Assembly (NCBI GenBank): GCA_003615045.1
Contig: ML014129.1
Span: 118,181 to 182,180 of the forward strand
Length of the DNA stretch: 64,000 nt
Direction: 5' to 3'
From: Caulochytrium protostelioides
Lineage: Eukaryota; Chytridiomycota; Caulochytriomycetes; Caulochytriales; Caulochytriaceae
Below are positions 21,207 to 29,716 of this stretch, piece by piece (the stretch's first letter is position 1; every line of letters starts with the position of its first letter). A program made the position numbers and the translations under genes. The notes under the pieces were generated by a model, which searched no databases, was not told the DNA's origin, and was given only the letters and a program-made list of their open reading frames with translations.

Positions 21207-22137
21207 CGCGACGGTCTCTCTTCAGCGCTCGTCGTCGGTGTCACACAAGAAAAGCGGATGCCCGCGAAGGCGGAGCGCCGCGTGGCCCATCGCGCCGATG
21301 ATGGCTGTTCATGCCATGGCATCGCTGCCTTCGGCTGAGGGGTCTGGGCCCCACCCCCGGCCCGACGCCACATGTGCCACACATCGTGGCGCAGACGTGG
21401 CGCGGCTCGGGTCGCTTCACCTTTTCCACGGACCTTTTCCACGGACCATTCATCTGCGTGCTGCACGCATCGCACGCAGGACGCTCCTACCCATGGGATC
21501 GTCAAGACGACACCGGGACAGGAAATGGTGGCCATCGTGACGGCGCAGACGCAGCTGCAGACATTTGTGGTCGAAGCACAAAGCGACGAGGATCTTGATC
21601 ATGAAGTGGGTGAAGCCGAAGGCGACGCAGATCCGCGAAAGACGCAACGGACCGCCCTCGCGATGATACCTCCCCGAGCAGGGCCGGCACGGACTCGCGG
21701 CGGTCAATGACCTGCGAGCGCGGAGGCCGACCTGCGCAGGGCCGTGTAAAAAAAGGCGTAGTATAAAGAACATAGAAACGAAAACAAGAGGAGTGCGTTG
21801 AAAGGCGCGCGGCGCGATGGCCGCCGCCCGGATGAAAAGAGAAGCGAAACAGGCCGCAGCGGCCTGGTATTGAAGTCAAATGAGGAGAAGGGATCGGCGG
21901 ACAGCCCTCGATACATGAGAGCGACGCGCGCATCGAGAACGGCGGGGGCGCGTAGCCGGCCGGGAGCATCGTCCGCTCGGCTGCGCTCGGCTTTCCCCGA
22001 GAGCCGCAGCTGTCCCAAATAAGGAAAAGGACACAAAAGCGCATGGAGCCGCTCAGCGGCGGCATGCAGCAAGGCCGCTAGAAACCCCCATCAGCAAGCA
22101 AGCAACCAAGCACGCGCGCGTCATCGTCGTCGGTGTT
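21207..22137. other. Intergenic between CDK1 and the acidic protein gene
   Basis: 931 bases downstream of CDK1 (minus strand) and upstream of the acidic protein. A direct repeat TTTTCCACGGACC sits at 21421-21446. A 61-codon plus-strand frame from 21525 has no recognisable product. No RNA gene is seen. Confidence 0.45.
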
Positions 22138-23133
22138 TTATGCGGGCGATGAGACGGTGTGGGACGCCGTGGCGGCAGCCTGAGCGGCGGCGGCGGCCTG
22201 CCGCTGCTGCTGCTGCTGCAGGGCGGCGGCCTGCTGCTCCTCGCCCGCAGACACGTCGAGGTCCGCAAAGTACGGGTGCTGCAGGGCTTTGCGGGCCGAG
22301 AGGCGCAGGCCCGGGTCATACGTGAGCAGCTTGGCAAGCAAGTCGAGGCCAGCGGGCTCGAGGCCAGGCACGGCCGCCTCGAGCGACTTGGGGCCCCAAT
22401 GGGGGAAGACCGCGCTCCAGTCGGGCAGCGACGAGACGCCCGGCCACTGCTTCTCGCTGGGCGTGCCGAGCAGCCGGAAGATCCGGAAGATCTGGTCGAT
22501 TTCGGAGTCGCCCGGGAACAGCGGCTGGCGCAGCACCATTTCGGCAAAAATGCACCCGATGCTCCACATGTCCACGGCCGTCGAGTAGTGGCGCGAGCCC
22601 AGCAGGATCTCGGGGCTGCGGTACCACAGCGTGACGACCTCGTGGGTGTAGGTGCGCAGCGGGATGCCGAACGCGCGGCCCAGCCCGAAGTCGCCGATCT
22701 TGAGGATGCCCTTTTGGTCGATGAGCAGGTTCTGGGGTTTCAGGTCGCGGTGCAGCACGCGGCGCGAGTGGCAGTGGTCGATGCCGCGGATGAGCTGGTG
22801 CATGTAGCTCTTGACGAGCGTCGGATCAAGACCATACGGCGCCGTCGAATCCATGTACTTCTTCAGATCCAGATCGAGGAACTCGAAGATCAGATAGAGC
22901 TTGACGTCCGAGTGGACGATATCGAGCAGGCCGACCGTGTTCGGGTGGTGGAGCTCCTTCAGCAGCGAGATCTCGCGAATCGCTGTCGACGGCACGCCCT
23001 CATCTTCGGTCTCGAGCCGGATTTTCTTGAGCGCGACGATGCGGCCTGTCGAGCGGTGGCGCGCGCGGTACACGACGCCGTACGTGCCTTCGCCGATCTT
23101 TTCGATCTTCTCGTAGTTCTCGTACGCAGCCAT
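22138..23133 (-). CDS. CDC2: Cyclin-dependent kinase 1 (Cdc2/Cdc28)
   Basis: The master cell-cycle Ser/Thr kinase, active with cyclins. 331 residues from the ATG at 23133 ([19 protein letters not shown]), the canonical Cdc2 start; an ATG 14 codons upstream is in frame but not needed. The glycine loop GEGTYG carries the inhibitory sites T17 and Y18. The catalytic lysine is K36, PSTAIRE is at 48-54, HRDLKPQN has D130, DFG has D148, and the activation-loop threonine is T163 in YTHE. Two positions differ from most Cdc2 proteins: DFGLGR for DFGLAR, and WYRSPE for WYRAPE. The kinase ends near residue 300. A Gln/Ala-rich tail of about 30 residues follows, which is not part of the core family. Confidence 0.95.
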   Translation of the reverse strand: MAAYENYEKIEKIGEGTYGVVYRARHRSTGRIVALKKIRLETEDEGVPSTAIREISLLKELHHPNTVGLLDIVHSDVKLYLIFEFLDLDLKKYMDSTAPYGLDPTLVKSYMHQLIRGIDHCHSRRVLHRDLKPQNLLIDQKGILKIGDFGLGRAFGIPLRTYTHEVVTLWYRSPEILLGSRHYSTAVDMWSIGCIFAEMVLRQPLFPGDSEIDQIFRIFRLLGTPSEKQWPGVSSLPDWSAVFPHWGPKSLEAAVPGLEPAGLDLLAKLLTYDPGLRLSARKALQHPYFADLDVSAGEEQQAAALQQQQQRQAAAAAQAAATASHTVSSPA

Positions 23134-25820
23134 CGCGCGCAATTCGATGCGGGGATGCCGGGATACCGGATGCAACGAGGCAAGGGTGTCGGGATGCCGG
23201 GGGGAAGCCTACGAGAACGACGACGCAGACGAAAGCGAGCGTGCCACTAGCAGCACCGACGCCAGGTCGGCCCAACTGGTGTGAAGCGGAGTCGAACGCA
23301 GCGACCAGATCAGAAAACTAGCGCGCGTCGCTGTAGGCTTCGGGGGCAGCGGTGGAGTGGTCGTCACGTCAAACGCAGGCGCTCGTGGTCGATGACGGGG
23401 AGAGGGCGGGCTTGGACCGGACGGGCCTTCGCGTCCAGCGAAGCGGCCGTCGAGAAGCGCACGATACGGGTGCCGTGAAACCAAAGGGAGGCCTGGCGAA
23501 TCGGTCAGCAGCGCAGCACCGGCGCCGACTTGGACGCGGCCGATGTATGCAATACGGATGATGGAGACCACGGGGGAATTTTCAGCGTCGGTCAGGAGTA
23601 CCGGTGAGCGAGCCGCCTGCAGACATGCTAAGCCAAATCGGGGATGCTGTCCGGCGAAGCAGGAAAGAACGGTGGTCAGCGCGATGCTGCTCAACAAGCG
23701 ATGTGCGGTATCCGATGCCAAGAAGCGCACGGCGGATGGTGGGCGATATTTTTCTTTTTAGTTGTTCTCCTCTTGTTGCTGCTGCTGGAGGAGAGACCAG
23801 CCGGGGCGTGCTTGTAGTCGGAGGGGACCCACGGGGACGAGGAGGCTAAGCAAAGGCCGCCCATGCGCCATCGGATGCGATATGCGCAACGCTCCACGCC
23901 GCCGGCATACGTATAGACGGACGGTCTGGCCGTCTCGTCGTTGGACGCCGCGCCGTGCGGCTCGTGCGGACGCGATGGCGACGCCTGGCAGGACGCATAC
24001 GCCGGCCGCCGTCGATATCCCGCGACGGTCACGCTGGTCCGGCGGGCTGAGGGTACAGCGGGCCGGCCCGTCTAGCGCTCGTGAGCCTGCCATCACCGCC
24101 ACCACCGCGAGCCCTTTTTTTTCGCGGCTTGGCGAGGATTGGCGGGAAACAAACGGCGACGGCGGCAGCGGCCGCGAGGATTGGGGGGAAAGGGGATCAG
24201 CGTCACGGCCGTCGGGGAGGCCGAAGGAGACCGCCTGGTGCGGCCGCGGGTAGGCGCGGTTGCGGTGCGATTCACGGCGGCGCCATGCCATACGAGGCCA
24301 TGCGATGCGGGGAAGATCCGTATCGGCCGACGAGCCAGATCGATGGCACGCGGCGTGAAGAAAGAATGCCATCGCATCACGCGCGGTCGCGGTCGACGAA
24401 CGCGAGGGTCTTTGCGGGAACGATGTCAACGGCTGACAGGACAGCAGCATGCATGTTCATACTGGATCGGCCGGCTGTTCGATCGAAACGACCCATATGT
24501 TGCGCCTTTCGGCTTTGACCCCCGTCGGCCCTCCGAAGCACGAGTCGACTCCCCTAGCATGGGCAGGCTCGTAGGCTCGGGCCAATCCTGTTTTGCAGAG
24601 GCGAGAGGCGCTGCATTATGCGAATCGGTGAATAGGAGCGCCTGCGTCCATTGCGGCATGCAGACCGATGACTCCTCATCCAGTCAATCGCCCAGCCACT
24701 GCCGCCACGTGCCAAGGCACGCCTTGGTAGGTGGACGCCACAATGCGTTTGATCTACGGGTTGGAGGTTCAATATGGATCGCTCATATCCATCGGTTGCT
24801 CCTCTTTGCGTAGATGCCCCAATGCTGTGCAGAGAGAGAAAAACACAAGGGAAGCTATGCGTCTCGTGGCGACCTCGATCATCGCGAAAACGATTCTCAG
24901 AGTTCATCGATCCATGTTGATCATCATCGGCGAGATAGGTCCACATCGTCGCTTACGAGAACACGGCCTTGCCGAGCACGAGAACGAACGTGTCCAACCA
25001 ATAGGCCTCGGCACCTGGAGCTCGATCGCGCCGCGGAACTTAGACAACATGAAATTGAGGGGTGTATGGCCAGCGCAAGCGAAGCGGCAGCAGTCCAAGA
25101 TATGGGCATGAGCCTGCGAGGAGGAGTCGCAGACCCATGCGTTCTCGGCGTTGTCCCCAGCCCTGCGACGCCCTCACAGCACTGCTCCAACCGACCATGT
25201 ACACGGCTCCTCGACCCAGTATAGACAGCCAAGAATGCCACGAGTCGCCGGGTATTGAGTGCTGGACCCCGCGGGCCACAGACGGGAGAATCCTGTGGTG
25301 AGTACCGGAGACGACGACAAAGGACCATCCCTGCGATGGGTTGATTCGCAGCGGCCCATGTGGGCCACGCGGCATGATGTAATTCATCGCTTCGCCCTCG
25401 CACTCATGGAGGTCCTCCCGCTGGTCCTTCCCCCCTCGGAGGGCCCTGTCGCAGCGCGCATGCGGGTTGAGCGGACGCCATCGGCCGATGCCATCGGTCG
25501 ATGCCATTGGGTGATGCCGCCGGTTGCTGCGGCTTGCTGATGCCGATGCTGATGCCGTGATGGACGGGCCCGCGCATGCCTTCGGACTCGCGGCGTCAAG
25601 GCCCGGGCCATCGCCGGCCATCGGTGCGAGAGGTGAGACCCGAGTCCTGGCACGAGCAGGAAGCAACAGGAGCCCGAGACGGCGCCGCGGCCACCGCCGC
25701 CCAGCTCCGACGCCCAGTCCTGTCCTGTCCGGCGCGGCACGGCACGGCGCGGCGCGGCGCGGCGGCCGTCGGCGCTTCCATGCGCCCGCCTCATCATGCT
25801 CTCGCATCCTCGACCACTGC

Positions 25821-25853
<33 letters not shown>

Positions 25854-25877
25854 TCGGCTCGGGCCGTGAATGGGGGT

Positions 25878-25922
<45 letters not shown>

Positions 25923-27438
25923 CCGTGCTCGCGGTGCTCCCCTCCCACCGCTCGGCCGACAAGCCCCCTCGGGGGTCTCGCCCGTCCTGCGGGCGCCCTG
26001 GTGGCCGCGGAGAGGTCCGCCGCCGCCGACTCGTGCGAGGATTGGATGATGGCATTATATGCCAACATCGTCGCACCCCCGCTGGCGTCGCATAAGCAGG
26101 AAACGCCGCGTGCAGGACCAGCACCACGTGCACAGACGCGGAGGGTGGCACACGCCTGCCGGCGGGAGTGTGCTGATAAGATGCGTGGGTGCCTCTTGAC
26201 TCCGACTCGCCGACGCTGCATTGCTCTGAGTCCGACCGCGATTCCTGTTCGGAACCCCTACCCCGTTTTTTGTTTTTCGTGTGTTCCTGTCTGCTGCTGA
26301 CATTGCTCGCGGCCTTCCCTTTCCCGTTCCGCTTCTTATAGGTATGCCAGAGCATCCGAGCCATCCGTCTCACTCGGCGGTCCGCTAGGTGACCTGTCCC
26401 GGCCCCGACCCTTGACCAGCCCTTTCCGTCGGCATCCTGCCACGACACCGTAGTGTTGTTCGGTGCCCCGCTCCGCTTCGTTTTCCCTGCTGTCGCCCCT
26501 GCTGTCGCTGCCCATGACAGGGTCCTGTCCACTGCGCTCGTTCTGGTGATACTCGGATTAGGAACCTCCCGGTTCATCCTCGCCAGGGCCCATCGCCATC
26601 GCGCCCATGTCGCGCGTGACGTACGACCCACCGTCGCTATCGTGTCGCTATTCCTATGGCGTATTGCCAGTACCTCCGCTCCTGGACATCAGTATCGGGC
26701 ACAAGGCACCCGTCGGTCGCCGGCCGCATCGCATCCTTTGAGGCCCCCCCGGCTGATGGGATTTGTCAGCAAGCCACTGCTTTGAAGCCTCGGCGGCCTC
26801 CGCCTCTCTGTTTCATTTCGATGGCGGCCACGTGGTCCCATCCGTCTGTGGTCCCACTCGCCGGCTAAGATGGCGACGTTGATATGCGATAGGTGCGATA
26901 GAGGATGCCGATGCGAAGCGGATGGGGCCCGATGCGGCCCGATTGCTGGGTGGTGCGATGAGCGGGGTCCATTTCTGTGGCGGCCGCGTCAGTTCTAGCG
27001 GTCTATCAGGCTGCCCAAGGGCGAAGTCCTCCCGCCCCACCGCGCTGGCCCAAGGACCCTGTGGCGCGTCGCGCTTGCGGCATCCTGACATTCCGTGATT
27101 ATCCCCATTCACTGCGTGAATTCATCGCTCTCTGTGGGATGCTGCGATACAGGATGACCCTGACCAGAAGTGTGTTCGCCGGTGGTATCCCCCAGCGACC
27201 TCAAGGTGGCGAGACTCGACCGTCTTGTCAACAGCGCCATATGTTGCGCCTGCCTCGCATGCACGGGCATCACGGCGATGAACGCTGACCATTCGCGCAT
27301 GTTGCAATCATCATGACTCACCCTTCCTATGTGTTCCTTTTGGCTCGCTGTCTCCGCGTCTCCACGTCGATCGGTTTCCTTTGCATCCCTCGAATAACGA
27401 TATAGCCGAAACTCCGCCACTGCCTTCCGATCGCCACG
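23134..27438. other. Long gene-poor region between CDK1 and eIF4B
   Basis: 4.3 kb separating two divergent start codons. Parts of it (24.2-25.4 and 26.4-27.3 kb) are less GC-rich than the genes around it. Apart from the triplet-repeat arms at 25821-25922 and a CGGCA/CGGCG pentamer run near 25731-25770, nothing recognisable is seen. The longer open frames (for example 25384-26631 minus and 25524-26300 plus) cross the repeats, encode Arg/Gly/Pro-rich strings and lack conserved motifs. No tRNA or snRNA signature was found. Confidence 0.55.
25821..25922. repeat. Facing (CCG)n and (CGG)n arms forming an inverted repeat
   Basis: A pure CCG run of 32 bases (25821-25852) is followed after 28 bases by a pure GGC run of 42 bases (25881-25922). 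The two are reverse complements, so either strand could fold into a stem of about 32 base pairs. No reading frame across it is convincing. Confidence 0.85.
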
Positions 27439-29367
27439 ATGGGTAAGGGTAAGAAGGTCGACGTCAGAGAATTCCTGTCGGGGAGCGACGACTGGGCCGA
27501 CGATGTCAGCTCCCTGCCCACGGCGCCCTCGCGCCTGAACGACGATGGCTCGGGCGGATACCCGGGCGCGCACCCGGGCGCGCGCGACAGCAAGTACCCG
27601 CAGCTGCCGCTGCCGGACTCGGCGCCGTTTACGGCTTTTGTCGGCAACCTGGACCACGCCGCGACCAAAACCGACGTCGAGGCGGCCTTCGCCGACTACG
27701 AGGTCGTTGAGGTCCGCGTCATGACGTCGATGGACGGCACCTCCAAGGGCTACGGCTACGTCGAGTTCGGCTCGCGCGACGATTTGAAGCGCGCGATCAA
27801 CCAGACCGGCATGCCCATCCTCAGCCGCAGCGTCAACATCACCGTCTCGGCCACGGCCCCCAATCCCGAGAACAGCGTCGCGATGACGAGCACCAACTGG
27901 CGCGAGAACAAGCCCGCCCAGCCCATGGCTGCCGGCGCCTCCGACCGCCCGGGCGCCGGCCGCGCGTTCGACATCTCCTCGTTCGACAACATCCGCAAGC
28001 GCCAGCCCGCCGCCGCGCCGCCGCCCACCATGGCCCGAGCTCGCGCCCCGGCCACCTTCGGAGCCTCCCCCGCCGGCTCCGGCGCCACCTCGCCGGCCTC
28101 CGCCTCGGCCGAGCCCCGCAAAAAGATCAGCCCCTTCGGCGAGGCCAAGCCCGTGAACCGCGACGCGTTCGACCCGCCGCCGTCGCAGCGTGCCGACGGT
28201 GCTGCCGCCGCCGCGGCTGCTGCCCCCACCCCGGCTGCCCCGGCCCAGCCGGCCAGGCCCCGCGCCAACCCATTCGGCGCCGCCAAGCCCGTGGACCGTC
28301 CCCCGAGCCCCGTGCGATCGGCCGCGACCGCCGTGCCGGCCGCCCCTTCTGCCACCGCTGCCACGCCGGCCACCGCGTCGGACGGCGTCGAGGCCGCCGC
28401 AACGCCGGCGCCGGCGCCCAAACCCACCAAGCCCCGCTCGAACCCCTTCGGCGATGCCAAGCCGCGTGACGAGGCCGCTGCCGAGCGCCGTCTCCAAGAG
28501 CTCCGCCAGAACCGCGAGCGCGAGGAGGCCGCCAAGAAGGCCGCCGAGGAGGCCGCCAAGAAGGCCGCCGAGGAGGCCGCTAAGAAGGCCGCCGAGGAGG
28601 CCGCCGCCGCCAAGAAGGCCGCCCAGGAAGCCGCCGCTGCCGAGGCCAAGAAGTCGCCGGCCGCCGCGCCCGCGTCGTCATCGCCGTCGCCGGCCGCCAC
28701 CGATGCCGCCGCCGCACCCAAGGCCGACGGCCCCGCTGCCAAGCCGGCCGCGAAGGACCAGAAGCCCGCCGCCAAGAACCAGAAGCCCCGGGACGCGACC
28801 AACGCCAAGGAGGGCGGTGCCCGCGACTCGGCGGTCGACCGCTGGGACAAGGCGGCCCACGGCGCGCCCGCGCGTGACGCGCGCCCCCGCTCGACCGGCC
28901 GCCCGCAGAAGGACGAGTCGGCCGCGCCTGCCCACGGCGACCACTCGGAGAGCGCCGCCACCGACGCCGCGCCTGCCGACGCCGCTGACGCCGCCGACGC
29001 CGCCGACGCCGCCGACGACGGCTTCACCACCGTCCGCGCCAAGGAGCCCCGCCGCAACGCCCGCGGCAACCGCGGCGGCAACTTCCAGAGCAACGGCGGC
29101 AGCGACCGCCACGCCGCGCGCGGCGGCCGCGGCGACTTCAACGAGGGTCGCAGCGGCAGCGCCGGCGGCCGCGGCATGCACCGCCGCGGCGGCTCGGGCG
29201 CCGAGGGCCGAACGTGGACCTCGCCGTCGCCGGTCAACACGACTGCGGCGGCCGCCGTCGAGACGAAGGGCAATGCCGTCGTTTCCCCGGCGCGCGCTTT
29301 GAATGAGAAGAAGAAGACCGACGAGAAGCCCGCGGGCAACTCGTTCGCCGCTCTCGAGAACGCCTAA
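27439..29367 (+). CDS. TIF3: Translation initiation factor eIF4B (Tif3)
   Basis: 642 residues. eIF4B stimulates the eIF4A helicase and mRNA recruitment to the 40S subunit. The start is an ATG with GCCACG before it, encoding MGKGKKVDVREFLSG, a lysine-rich beginning seen in fungal eIF4B. One RRM lies near 59-138 (FTAFVGNLDHAATKTDVEAA, KGYGYVEFGSRDDL). The family-typical boxes repeat three times: SPFGEAKPVNRD (about 230), NPFGAAKPVDR (about 278) and NPFGDAKPRDEAA (about 335), like the FGGAKPVDT box of animal eIF4B. About 366-405 is a KKAAEEA repeat, likely a stable charged helix. A Gly/Arg-rich stretch and NSFAALEN end the protein. Confidence 0.88.
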   Translation: MGKGKKVDVREFLSGSDDWADDVSSLPTAPSRLNDDGSGGYPGAHPGARDSKYPQLPLPDSAPFTAFVGNLDHAATKTDVEAAFADYEVVEVRVMTSMDGTSKGYGYVEFGSRDDLKRAINQTGMPILSRSVNITVSATAPNPENSVAMTSTNWRENKPAQPMAAGASDRPGAGRAFDISSFDNIRKRQPAAAPPPTMARARAPATFGASPAGSGATSPASASAEPRKKISPFGEAKPVNRDAFDPPPSQRADGAAAAAAAAPTPAAPAQPARPRANPFGAAKPVDRPPSPVRSAATAVPAAPSATAATPATASDGVEAAATPAPAPKPTKPRSNPFGDAKPRDEAAAERRLQELRQNREREEAAKKAAEEAAKKAAEEAAKKAAEEAAAAKKAAQEAAAAEAKKSPAAAPASSSPSPAATDAAAAPKADGPAAKPAAKDQKPAAKNQKPRDATNAKEGGARDSAVDRWDKAAHGAPARDARPRSTGRPQKDESAAPAHGDHSESAATDAAPADAADAADAADAADDGFTTVRAKEPRRNARGNRGGNFQSNGGSDRHAARGGRGDFNEGRSGSAGGRGMHRRGGSGAEGRTWTSPSPVNTTAAAAVETKGNAVVSPARALNEKKKTDEKPAGNSFAALENA

Positions 29368-29716
29368 TCGCTGTTTGGCGATGTCTCTTATGTTTTTTAT
29401 CTTTGTCTCTGCCTGGTGGTCGGCGGACGGCGCAGGCCCCCCCGCGACCGCGACAGGTGGACCCGGAAGATCGGCCGGCGAGGGGGCGGCGGGGGTCCCC
29501 ATCCCGTATCCAGAGGCCTCGCACGATCCTATGGATCCCACGCTATACGTCTCTCGCCCGCTCCCTTCCGCGTTGACCAAACTATTCCGCCTTTATCCCC
29601 CTTCGTGGGGCTCGCATGCTCCCCTCCCGCTCGTAATCATACCATCCCTTTTTGTCTTCAAGCATCGAGCCGTGGCGGCAGTCAGGTTGACAAACGCTAA
29701 AGGAAGGGTCGCGTGC
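29368..29716. other. Intergenic between convergent genes eIF4B and WD40
   Basis: 349 bases containing the two 3' ends. T-rich tracts at 29389-29410 and C/T-rich sequence at 29580-29660 are compatible with 3' processing on the plus strand. No AATAAA and no other gene were seen. Confidence 0.4.

Noticed and set aside
19840-21540. 566-codon plus-strand frame opposite the acidic protein
   Set aside because: It runs beyond the opposite gene into sequence without coding bias and is a Gly/Ala/Arg string. The minus-strand frame has ordered acidic motifs. Some doubt remains.
21525-21710. Possible 61-residue plus-strand protein (starts MVAIVTAQTQL)
   Set aside because: No known family, weak start context and no neighbouring evidence; kept only as a note.
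25384-26631. Minus-strand 415-codon frame in the gene-poor region
   Set aside because: Crosses the triplet repeat and encodes poly-Arg and Ala strings; no conserved motif and no codon-bias change at its ends.
27109-28497. 462-codon minus-strand frame near eIF4B
   Set aside because: Mostly the complement of eIF4B low complexity, and begins in unrelated intergenic sequence.
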